64,000 nucleotides of DNA from positions 124,001 to 188,000 of the forward strand of contig CAVXIQ010000006.1 of the NCBI GenBank assembly GCA_963761905.1. The letters run 5' to 3'. A model generated the notes under the pieces. The model was not told the DNA's origin, ran no database searches, and saw nothing but the letters and a program-made list of their open reading frames with translations. A program made the position numbers and the translations under genes. The DNA comes from Gaiellasilicea sp963761905. Lineage in GTDB: Bacteria; Actinomycetota; Thermoleophilia; Gaiellales; Gaiellaceae. The stretch's first letter is position 1. Each line of letters starts with the position of its first letter. Shown here piece by piece: positions 43,092-51,037 of the stretch.

Positions 43092-45617
43092 TCACTCGAT
43101 GACGGCTCGGGCGATGGCGGACGGCTCGCGGCCGGCGAGGAGCCAGCCCGTCCCAGCAGCCGCCAGGGGGACGCCCACGACGATGAGGACGAGCGGAAGC
43201 GCCGGCACCCGACCGAGATAGCCGAGGTCATCGTAGTACGTCGCTGCCAGCGCGACATAAGCGCCGGCGACGCCGAGGAGCGCGCCGAGCAGGGCGAGCG
43301 CACCGGCGGTGGCGGCCGTCAGCGTCCGACGGGTCCTGCCCGTGGCTCCGGTCGCGGTCAGGGTTCGGAGGTCGCCGGCGGCCTCGCTGCGGATCAGCCC
43401 GACGGTCATGGCCAGGATCGCGAGCGCGAGAAGGGCGCCTGCGGCGGTGGCGATCGCGATGGGCGCTGCGAGGGAGGTGCGCGCTCGCTGTGTCTCGATC
43501 TCGAGGCCAGCGTCGGCGGCGAGCTCGCGGGCGGTGGCGATCTGTTCGCTCGTCAGAGGGCTGTTCGACTCGATGAGCCAGCCGTTCGGCACTTGCTTCC
43601 AGCCATGGCGGCGCAGACCGTCGAGGGTGACGAACGAGGACGGCGCGCGGCCGCTGTCTCCCTCTCCAGCACCGAGGACTTCCAGGCTGTCGATCCTCTG
43701 GACGTTCGTGACGGGCAGTTGCCTCCTCGCCTCGATGTCCAGGATGACGAGCTGGTCGATGGGGACGGTCGGGTCGGCCAGGAAGTCCGCGCTCGAGTCG
43801 ACCAATGCGGGGTCGAGACCAAGATGCCTGAGCAGGGCAGGCGTCGCGACGTAGACACCAGATCCCCGGGTCCAGCTCTTGGGGCTGGTCTGCCTCGAGA
43901 GACCGACGGCGACGAGCGCCCGTTCGCCCTCGAAGGTGACGATGGGCCGTTCGGCGGGCCGGATGACCTTCCGAAGTGGGGTCACGGCCGCCTGACCGAG
44001 ACCGGCCGCGATTTGGCCGACGCGAGCAGCGCTCCGTGCGAGCTGGGCGGGCGTTTGGAATGGGAGCAGGATCAGCTCCGGCTCTTGCGTCGGACCCGTG
44101 TACACCCGGATTTGGCGATCGGACAGGTTGGGGAGCTCGGCGGCCATCCGGTCGTCGTCCTTCTTCTCCTCGGCTGCCGCGGTGACCGTGACCGCTGCTG
44201 CGATGCCGAGGGCGAGGGTGACCGCGGCGAGTGCCGCCCCGGACCGGGCCTGGTAGCGGGCGAGGTCACGCAACGCCAGGCGCGTGCCGATCGGGGCGTG
44301 ACCGGCGGCGCCGGAGAAGATGCGGATCGCGAGCGGGCCCAGGAGCAACGTGCCGAGGATCGTCGCCACGATCCCGGCGATGATGAGCGCCACTCGGTCT
44401 CGGTCGGATAGTGCGAGACAGCCGATACCGACCGTGATCAGCGCCGCGGCCGCGATCGCCGAGTGGCGTGCGGGCCTCGGCTGAGGCGGACGCCCTGAAA
44501 GCGCGAGCAGGGTGGGAAGGCGGGCGACCGCTCGCCCTGGCCACCAGGCGGCTGCGGTAGCGCTGAGGATGGCGAGGAGCACGACGAGCGCGAGGAGCGT
44601 CCACGGCAGGCTGAGCCGGTCGATGCGATGGCCCATCGCGGATTCGAGAGTCGACGCGAAGATGACCCAGAGCGCACCGCCCGCGATCGTGCCGAGGATG
44701 GCGGCGATCGTTCCGACGACGGCGCCGTTGGTCAGCAGCACGAGCCGCAGATGCTTCTGCGTGGCCCCGATCGCCGCGAGCATGCCGAGCTGGCGGAGTC
44801 GACGCTGCGCGACGACGGCGAAGCCCGCGGCGGCAACGAGCGAGGCCAAGAGCAGGAAGACGGTGGCGACGGAGAACAGTGCGAACGAGTCTGCGGCCTC
44901 GATCTCGCCGCGGTTCCCCGTTCCCGTGAGGCCGGAACGGCCGTTTTCGGGCAAGGAGTCTGCGAAGGCGCGGAGCTCTTGTCGGCTCGCGTCGACGAGA
45001 ACGGTGACGTTCTGCGTCGACCCGGCGGACGAAGGGGAGACGAGAGCGAACTCGTCACCGAGATCGAGTGGGTTCTCGACAATGCCGACGACGGTCCGCC
45101 GCTGCCCGTCGAGATCGAGCGTCGCTCCCTGCTCCACGTTTAGGAGCTCGGCTACACCCTCGGTGATGGCGACCTGGCCGGGCCCGGCCGGGTAGCTGCC
45201 ACTTCGGAGCGCGAGGAGATCGCCGCCGTAGGGCCCATCCGGTTCCTGCGAGCGGAAGTCCACCGTCTCGACGCCGCCGGGAACGGGCACCTTGCGGTGG
45301 CCGATGACGTCAGTCGTCCCGAACGACTCGTTGGCCGACGCCAGGGCTGCCTCGAGCGCCTGCGGATCGGAGCCGTCGAACAGGAGCAGCCCGCTGGCCG
45401 AGCCGAACTCGCCGTTGAACACAGGGCTCGTGTTGTAGGCGAGGGTGATGCTTCCGATCGCGGCCGCGACCGCGACCGTGAGTAGCGCCACCACCAGCAT
45501 TTGCTGACGCCACTCGCGGCGGAACATGCGCCACGCCCAGCGGATGACGGCGCGGCGGGCGGCAACGCCGCCGTTGCTCGGGCCTCGCCGCGCTGAGCCG
45601 TGTGCGAGCGTCGTCAC
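43092..45617 (-). CDS. FtsX-like (MacB-type) ABC transporter permease
   Basis: An 841-residue membrane protein with the double-FtsX layout. There is an N-terminal helix, a large extracytoplasmic domain, three helices with VAQRRLRQLGMLAAIGATQKHLRLVLL, a second pair of domains with ALRDLARYQARSGAALAAVTLALG, and a final three helices containing LRTLTATGATGRTRRTLTAATAG. This is typical of exporters or envelope-stress ABC systems. Its start overlaps the stop of the ATPase gene (ATGA). It forms an operon of PadR, ATPase and permease. Confidence 0.9.
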   Translation of the reverse strand: MTTLAHGSARRGPSNGGVAARRAVIRWAWRMFRREWRQQMLVVALLTVAVAAAIGSITLAYNTSPVFNGEFGSASGLLLFDGSDPQALEAALASANESFGTTDVIGHRKVPVPGGVETVDFRSQEPDGPYGGDLLALRSGSYPAGPGQVAITEGVAELLNVEQGATLDLDGQRRTVVGIVENPLDLGDEFALVSPSSAGSTQNVTVLVDASRQELRAFADSLPENGRSGLTGTGNRGEIEAADSFALFSVATVFLLLASLVAAAGFAVVAQRRLRQLGMLAAIGATQKHLRLVLLTNGAVVGTIAAILGTIAGGALWVIFASTLESAMGHRIDRLSLPWTLLALVVLLAILSATAAAWWPGRAVARLPTLLALSGRPPQPRPARHSAIAAAALITVGIGCLALSDRDRVALIIAGIVATILGTLLLGPLAIRIFSGAAGHAPIGTRLALRDLARYQARSGAALAAVTLALGIAAAVTVTAAAEEKKDDDRMAAELPNLSDRQIRVYTGPTQEPELILLPFQTPAQLARSAARVGQIAAGLGQAAVTPLRKVIRPAERPIVTFEGERALVAVGLSRQTSPKSWTRGSGVYVATPALLRHLGLDPALVDSSADFLADPTVPIDQLVILDIEARRQLPVTNVQRIDSLEVLGAGEGDSGRAPSSFVTLDGLRRHGWKQVPNGWLIESNSPLTSEQIATARELAADAGLEIETQRARTSLAAPIAIATAAGALLALAILAMTVGLIRSEAAGDLRTLTATGATGRTRRTLTAATAGALALLGALLGVAGAYVALAATYYDDLGYLGRVPALPLVLIVVGVPLAAAGTGWLLAGREPSAIARAVIE

Positions 45618-46339
45618 CGTCGATCGGCAGCCGCGAGTAGCGACTCGGGGCCGGCTGGGGCGCCCGTCTGGTCGACGACCCGGCCGTCGCGCAGGAAGAC
45701 CACGCGGTCGGCCCAGGAAGCGAGGTGCGCCTCGTGCGTCACGACCACACCGGCGATGCCCCGCTGCGTGGCGGCGCGCAGCAGACGCATGACGGCCTCG
45801 CCGTTCACGGAGTCGAGCGCGCCGGTGGGCTCGTCGGCGAGCAGCAACCCGCGCTCGCCGACGATCGCCCGGGAGATCGCAACGCGCTGGCGCTCACCTC
45901 CGGACAACTCGTCGGGGTAGCGATCGGCGAGGTCAGCCACGTCGAGCTCCTCCATCGCCTCGACGCCCGTCGCACGCGCGGCTTTGGCGCGGGTGCCGTC
46001 GAGCTCGAGGGGCAGGGCGACGTTCTCGACCGCGGTCAGCCCGGGGAGCAGGTTGAAGTCCTGGAAGACGTAGCCGATCGACCGGCGTCGCATCCGAGCC
46101 TGCTCCGAGCGCGAGACATTCGCGAGATCGACCCCGTCCACGAGCACCTGACCGCTGGTCGCCTGCTCGAGGCTGCCGGCGATCGTCAAGAGCGTGCTCT
46201 TGCCGGAGCCGCTCGGGCCCATGATCGCGACGAGCTCTCCGCTCTCGACCGTGAGATCGACGTAACGCAGCGCGTGCACCTCGGTCGGCCCGGAGCCGTA
46301 GATCTTCGATACCTGGCGTAGTTCGAGCGCGCTGGTCAT
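45614..46339 (-). CDS. ABC transporter ATP-binding protein (LolD/MacB class)
   Basis: A 241-residue ATPase with Walker A GPSGSGKSTL, signature LSGGERQRVAISRA, Walker B LLLADEPTGALDS and switch His in VVTHEAHLA. The class partners with FtsX-like permeases in exporting peptides, drugs or lipoproteins. It overlaps both the PadR gene and the permease gene by ATGA, so all three should be made from one message. Confidence 0.93.
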   Translation of the reverse strand: MTSALELRQVSKIYGSGPTEVHALRYVDLTVESGELVAIMGPSGSGKSTLLTIAGSLEQATSGQVLVDGVDLANVSRSEQARMRRRSIGYVFQDFNLLPGLTAVENVALPLELDGTRAKAARATGVEAMEELDVADLADRYPDELSGGERQRVAISRAIVGERGLLLADEPTGALDSVNGEAVMRLLRAATQRGIAGVVVTHEAHLASWADRVVFLRDGRVVDQTGAPAGPESLLAAADRR

Positions 46340-46917
46340 TGCGAGACCTCCATCGGACGGGTTGCTTCGAGAGGGATGTCAACCACCGCGACCGGCGCCA
46401 GGGACGGCCGCTGCTTCAAGCGGACGTCGGCAGCATCGAGCCAACGGACGATCGCCTCGAGCCGAAACAGCTCCGCATCGGCGACGAGCGCCAGCGGGAC
46501 GTCGTCCTCCGTGGCCGCCGCCTTGATCTTGGTGTAGCCCTGCATGACCTCGAGCACGTGGCGGCGGTGCACCTGCAGGATCTCGTGGACATCGGTGCCG
46601 GGGACTTGCAGGGCGACGAGCACCTTGATCACGAGCTCGTCGCGGGGTGGAGGAACGAGCTCAGGCGGCGTGCGGAGCCACTCGGCGAGCTCGCTGTCGC
46701 CGGCCGATGTAATCCGGTACCGCTTCCGCGAGCGCTCGTCCTCTCCGTCGTCGGTCTCCACGAGTCCGTCCCGTTCGAGCCGCTGGAGCGTCGTGTAGAC
46801 CTGCCCGACGTTGAGTGGCCACACCTCGCCGGTTCGGGACTCGAACTCGTTCTGGAGCCGCAGGCCGTACTTCGGCCCCTCACTCAGGAGGGCAAGGAGG
46901 GCGTGCGGGACGCTCAT
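46336..46917 (-). CDS. PadR-family transcriptional regulator
   Basis: A 193-residue regulator with an N-terminal winged helix (HALLALLSEGPKYGLRLQNEF, VGQVYTTLQRLERDGLV) and a C-terminal helical dimerisation arm of about 90 residues (PadR Vir_act_alpha_C type). It probably represses its own operon and the ABC exporter until a toxic ligand binds. An AT-rich inverted repeat lies 22 bp before its start. Confidence 0.92.
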   Translation of the reverse strand: MSVPHALLALLSEGPKYGLRLQNEFESRTGEVWPLNVGQVYTTLQRLERDGLVETDDGEDERSRKRYRITSAGDSELAEWLRTPPELVPPPRDELVIKVLVALQVPGTDVHEILQVHRRHVLEVMQGYTKIKAAATEDDVPLALVADAELFRLEAIVRWLDAADVRLKQRPSLAPVAVVDIPLEATRPMEVSQ

Positions 46918-46938
46918 AGCCGGTCTCCGATCGCGATC

Positions 46939-46962
46939 ATACTGAGTAGTATACCAAGTATA
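46939..46962. promoter_or_regulatory. Candidate PadR operator
   Basis: Two overlapping inverted repeats form an AT-rich island in GC-rich DNA: ATACT-GAGT-AGTAT (46939-46952) and TATAC-CAA-GTATA (46950-46962). They sit just upstream of the PadR gene, where autoregulation is usual. No binding data are implied. Confidence 0.6.
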
Positions 46963-46985
46963 TCTCGGTTACGCCAGGGGCGAAT

Positions 46986-47016
46986 GCAGCAGGTTTCACC
47001 TGCTGCGATGCATCGC
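46986..47016. promoter_or_regulatory. Hairpin and palindrome upstream of the SulP gene
   Basis: A 9-bp stem (GCAGCAGGT-TTC-ACCTGCTGC, 46986-47006) runs into a perfect 12-bp palindrome GCGATGCATCGC (47005-47016). They lie between the divergent PadR and SulP genes, 90 bp before the SulP start. They may be an operator or a leader structure. Confidence 0.4.
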
Positions 47017-47105
47017 GGGCGTCCGGGGGAGTGAGTCGCGAAACCCGCCCATGAGAGGGTGGCGTACGTTCTTGCACGCGGGGCGCGATGCCAGGAGTTG
47101 GAACC

Positions 47106-48887
47106 ATGGCCACAGACGACGAGCGACCCACTCAACCCTCCGCCCCGGGCGCCGGGACTGCGTACGGGGGCACGGTGGCGTTCCGGCCCGCGAAAAAGGA
47201 TCCGCTGCTCGTGCGGGCTGTACCCGTGCTCAAGGACGTGCCGCGCTACCGGGGGTCGAGCGCCGGCCGTGACCTCCTCGCCGGGCTGACGGTTGCGGCG
47301 CTGGCGCTGCCTTCGGCGATGGCCTACGGCCAACTCGCCGGGCTCTCGCCGGTCAACGGCCTGTACGCGCTGCTGCTGCCGACCGTCGTGTATGTGCTGC
47401 TCGGCTCGTCCCGCAGGCTCGTGATCGGCCCGGAGGGGGCGACATCGACCCTGGTGGCCGCGGCGATTCTCCCGCTCGCAGTCGCGGGTAGCGACAATGC
47501 CGTCGAGCTGGCGTCGATGCTCGCGCTGCTCGTCGCAGCCTGCTTCCTGCTCGCGCGAGTGCTGCGGCTCGGTTGGATCGCGGACTACTTCTCCCGGCCG
47601 GTGCTGATCGGGTACCTACTCGGTGTCGCCGCCACACTCGTGATCGCCCAGCTTGGCAAGCTCCTGGGGATCGAGGTCGACGCGACCGATTCGCTGGGCC
47701 GGCTCTGGGAGGTTGTGCGCGAGCTTGGCGATGTGAGCGGCGCCACCCTCGCCGTCAGCGTCGCCTCACTCGGCGCGATGTTCGCCATTCGCCGGTTCTT
47801 GCCGATCGTGCCGGGAGCGCTGATCGTGGTCGTCGGAGCGATCGCCCTCTCCTGGCTGTTCGACTTCGCGCGCCACGGTGTCGCGATCGTCGGCCCAGTT
47901 GCTGGTGGCTTGCCCCGCCCGACGTTGCCGACGCCGCCGCTTGACGATGTCCTGGCGCTGGTACCGGCGGCGTTCGGCCTCTTCCTCGTCTCTTTCGCGG
48001 ACGAGATCCTGACCGCCCGAGCGTTTGCAGGCAAGCGCGGAGAGCATGTCCGGGCGTCGCAGGAGCTGCTGACGATGGGAGCAGCGAACGCGGCCGCCGG
48101 CTTTACGCAAGCGTTCTCGGTCGGTGCCAGCGGTGCGCGAACCGCGGTGAACGATGCGGTCGGTGCGCGAACCCAGATCGCCGGCCTGTTCTCCGCCGGG
48201 GCGATCGTGGTGATCCTTCTCTTCCTGACCGGGCCTGTGCAGTACTTGCCCCAGGCCGTCCTCGGCGCAGTCATCGTCGCGGCGGGGATCAACATCGTCG
48301 AGCCTGCCGCCTGGCGAGCCCTCGCGGCGATCGACCGAGTCGAGGTCTCGATCGCAGCGGTCACGACGGGGTGCGTCGTCTTCTTCGGCGTGCTCGAGGC
48401 GATCGTCGTCGCCGTCGGGCTCTCGATCATCGACACGGTACGTCGCAGCGCCCGCCCCTACGACGCCGTGCTCGGCTGGGTCCCTCACCTCGACGGCTAC
48501 CGCGACGTCGCACTGCACCCGTCAGCCGAGATCACACCGGGCGTCGTCGTCTACCGACTCGACGACCGGCTCTTCTTCGCAAACGCGCAGTACGTCAAGG
48601 GCCGCGTGCGCGAGGCGATCGGCGCCGCCCCGACCGAGACCTCGTGGTTCGTGTTCGACGCAGAGGCGGTCAACCACATCGACTCGACCGGGATCGAAGC
48701 GCTCCTCGACCTGACCCGTGACCTACAGAAGGAGCAGATCACACTCGTCGTCGCGAGACTCCGGACGCGCATGCTGCCGGACTTCGATGCAGCCGGCCTC
48801 ACCGCTGCGATCGGGTCGGAACACCTCTATCCCTCGGTGAAGCTTGCGGTCGCAGCCTTCCCACGTCCCGGCGTCGAGGGCAACTAG
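47106..48887 (+). CDS. SulP-family anion transporter with STAS domain
   Basis: A 593-residue inner-membrane transporter. The cytoplasmic lead is about 50 residues, followed by the transport domain with LAGLTVAALALPSAMAYGQLAGLSPVNGLYA (the SulP signature) and about 12-14 helices to residue 440. The C-terminal STAS domain has DDRLFFANAQYVKGRV and HIDSTGIEALLDL. Substrates in the family are sulfate, bicarbonate or carboxylates, and cannot be told here. ATG 47106 is preferred to an upstream in-frame ATG at 47088. It stands alone on this strand. Confidence 0.9.
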   Translation: MATDDERPTQPSAPGAGTAYGGTVAFRPAKKDPLLVRAVPVLKDVPRYRGSSAGRDLLAGLTVAALALPSAMAYGQLAGLSPVNGLYALLLPTVVYVLLGSSRRLVIGPEGATSTLVAAAILPLAVAGSDNAVELASMLALLVAACFLLARVLRLGWIADYFSRPVLIGYLLGVAATLVIAQLGKLLGIEVDATDSLGRLWEVVRELGDVSGATLAVSVASLGAMFAIRRFLPIVPGALIVVVGAIALSWLFDFARHGVAIVGPVAGGLPRPTLPTPPLDDVLALVPAAFGLFLVSFADEILTARAFAGKRGEHVRASQELLTMGAANAAAGFTQAFSVGASGARTAVNDAVGARTQIAGLFSAGAIVVILLFLTGPVQYLPQAVLGAVIVAAGINIVEPAAWRALAAIDRVEVSIAAVTTGCVVFFGVLEAIVVAVGLSIIDTVRRSARPYDAVLGWVPHLDGYRDVALHPSAEITPGVVVYRLDDRLFFANAQYVKGRVREAIGAAPTETSWFVFDAEAVNHIDSTGIEALLDLTRDLQKEQITLVVARLRTRMLPDFDAAGLTAAIGSEHLYPSVKLAVAAFPRPGVEGN

Positions 48888-48918
48888 CCGAGCTAACGCG
48901 AGAATTCGAGCTCGCCCA

Positions 48919-49635
48919 TCATCGCTCGCGCGCAGAGTGAATCTGGAGCAGCGGCCGCTTGACGTGGACCGAGAGGTAGCGGACACCGCCGCGTCCAGCC
49001 GTGATCCTCCGCCGTGTGCCCTTCGGGATGATGACCGCTTCGCCCGAGACGAGCTGGCGGTCCTCACCGTCGACATCGAGCTTGGCCGAGCCGTCGACCA
49101 CGTAAACGAGGACGTCCCGCTCGTCGTTCACGTGCTCTGGCGGGCCGGCGCCTCCCGTCCATTCAAGGAGCGTTGCGTTCAGGTCGTCAGAGGCATCACC
49201 CCACACGGGGCCGCCTCCCCTCGGCGTGGCCATCGCTCCATCGAGCGCCGCGCCCGCGACACGCTCGATCAGCGGGAAGAGCTGCCGCTCCTCGAGACGA
49301 ACATGCGCTTCGAGCCGCTCGCCCGCCTCTCGCATCGTCCCGCGTACGTCGCCTCCGGCCTCGAGTGCGGCAACAAGTGCGTGGAGGCGCTGGTGGTCGA
49401 GCAGAGCCTGAACGAGCAAGGCGTGCGCCTCCTCGACATCGACCACCAACGGAAAGAGCGCTTCTTCTTCCTCACGGAAATGCGGCACGCTCGTCGTCCG
49501 AAAAAAGCGGACAAACGCCAGCGCGGCAACGCTCGGATCGTCGTCTCGTGCTGCGGCACGACGGAGCCGCCGCGCCTCGACGAGGGCATGGTGATGGTCA
49601 TGCGAGAGCGGGATCAGCGCCTGAAGCCGCTTCAT
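48919..49635 (-). CDS. Hemerythrin HHE domain fused to a C-terminal cupin
   Basis: A 238-residue fusion. Residues 1-135 are a four-helix hemerythrin-like bundle with the iron-ligand pattern HDHHHAL, PHFREEEEALFP, LLDHQRLH and AHVRLEERQLFP. Residues 155-235 form a cupin barrel (ERDVLVYVVDGSAKLDVDGED, SGEAVIIPKGTRRRI). HHE proteins sense or store O2, NO or iron, and the cupin may be a second sensor or binding part. It is divergent from the FAD monooxygenase gene with a 140-bp gap. No operon partner is seen. Confidence 0.88.
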   Translation of the reverse strand: MKRLQALIPLSHDHHHALVEARRLRRAAARDDDPSVAALAFVRFFRTTSVPHFREEEEALFPLVVDVEEAHALLVQALLDHQRLHALVAALEAGGDVRGTMREAGERLEAHVRLEERQLFPLIERVAGAALDGAMATPRGGGPVWGDASDDLNATLLEWTGGAGPPEHVNDERDVLVYVVDGSAKLDVDGEDRQLVSGEAVIIPKGTRRRITAGRGGVRYLSVHVKRPLLQIHSARER

Positions 49636-49774
49636 CCCTGGAACCTAGCGGCTCGTCTCCGCGGGGAACGAAAGCGGACACGACGTTCGCGCGGGTTCAT
49701 GCGCATTCGACCGAGGCACGGCCGTAGACTCCCGTGCGCGCCCTTCGTTGCGCGCGTCTCCTAGCGGGGGGCAA

Positions 49775-51019
49775 GTGCCCGAGACATCCGAGTCCACAGC
49801 TCTGAAGACCCTGCCTGCCAGCGGACGAGTGCACGTCGTCGGCGCAGGACCCGTGGGGCTCCTGCTCACGGCGCTGCTCCAGCCGCTGGACGGGTTCTCT
49901 GTTCGGCTCTACGAGAAGCGGCACGAGTACACGCGCACGCGAATGGTTCAGCTCGCGTCGTATCTCGTCGCGGATTCCGTCGAGAGCTACCGAACCGACT
50001 CGATCGACGGCGACAGCGTCGGGGCCGTCTTCGATCCGGCCGAGCTCGACCAGGGGCTTGCGTTCAAGCAATCCATTCCTTCGGACCTGATGGAACTTCT
50101 GAAGAACTGGACGTTGGGGTTCTGCCCGCTCAACTCGATCGAGCGCTCGATCAGCGATCTGATCGATGCGCGCGGCTCGAATGCGGTGGAGCGCTCCTCC
50201 GCCGTCGTGACGGCGGAGGACGCAATCGCGATGCTCGAGCCTGGAGACGTTCTGATCGACAGCACCGGGAGCCAATCGCTGCTTCGAGATCGCCTGGTTC
50301 CGGGCTCCGCCGAGGCTGAGGAAGGCGCCAACACGCTCAAGATCCGGCTCGAGTACGCACTCGTCATCACCTTCCTGTACGGGCAACCCTACGACTGCAA
50401 CGAGCACTGCAAGTACTACAAGAACATCGAGAACCCGCACTACAAGTTCATTCCCATGGTCCACCGCACTCACTACGACGGCAGCGTCAGTCACGTGACG
50501 GGCATCGTCAGCATCAGCGCCGAGGAGTACGAGGCGATGCCGTCCCGCTTCGACGGTGAGTGGCTTCGGGGCAACTTTCCCAGCGTCGCCCAGTCGATGG
50601 ATCGATTCATCGAGAAGGTCAAGGAGGAGACGCACGGCGAGGTACTCGGCGACCTGGAGATCGTGCGGATCCCGCTGGATCTCTACCGCTCGCGAAATGC
50701 GACCAACCGGCAGTGGCTCGCAGCGGGGCCGAGTGACCATCCGTTCGCCAGCTCACCGGTGTTCCTCGCCGGTGACTCGGCCATCGGCTCGCCGTACTTT
50801 CAGTCGATCTCGCTCGGCTTCGAGTGTGCGATGTTCCTCGCGGGGCTCATCGCGCAACGGGACGTGCCGTTACGAGAGATGCTCGATCGCTACGAGCTCT
50901 ACATCTACAAGCAGTGGCTTCGCGTCTATATGCGCAGCAAGATGATCAAGCACAACAAGGATCTGTTCGAGTCCCTCGACGACCCGCTCGCTCTCCTGGA
51001 CAAGCTGCACATCTACTAG
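49775..51019 (+). CDS. FAD-dependent monooxygenase-like protein
   Basis: A 414-residue flavoprotein. The dinucleotide-binding motif VVGAGPVG is at residues 21-28, a middle DVLIDSTGSQS is the second nucleotide contact, and AGDSAIGSPYFQSISLGFE near the C-terminus fits the GD motif binding the FAD ribityl chain. Overall it is like PHBH-family hydroxylases and halogenases, but no family is pinned. A Cys/Tyr/Lys-rich stretch (NEHCKYYKNIENPHYKF) is unusual. Codon use is less GC-biased than the neighbours, suggesting transfer. The GTG start at 49775 follows a GGGGGG site. The C-terminus (YIYKQWLRVYMRSKMIKHNK) is basic and could touch the membrane. Confidence 0.75.
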   Translation: MPETSESTALKTLPASGRVHVVGAGPVGLLLTALLQPLDGFSVRLYEKRHEYTRTRMVQLASYLVADSVESYRTDSIDGDSVGAVFDPAELDQGLAFKQSIPSDLMELLKNWTLGFCPLNSIERSISDLIDARGSNAVERSSAVVTAEDAIAMLEPGDVLIDSTGSQSLLRDRLVPGSAEAEEGANTLKIRLEYALVITFLYGQPYDCNEHCKYYKNIENPHYKFIPMVHRTHYDGSVSHVTGIVSISAEEYEAMPSRFDGEWLRGNFPSVAQSMDRFIEKVKEETHGEVLGDLEIVRIPLDLYRSRNATNRQWLAAGPSDHPFASSPVFLAGDSAIGSPYFQSISLGFECAMFLAGLIAQRDVPLREMLDRYELYIYKQWLRVYMRSKMIKHNKDLFESLDDPLALLDKLHIY

Positions 51020-51037
51020 CCGGACGCCTGTCGTTGG

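Noticed and set aside
43100..45617. Plus-strand frames over the FtsX-like gene
   Set aside because: They overlap fully with a strongly supported 841-residue permease and have shadow composition.
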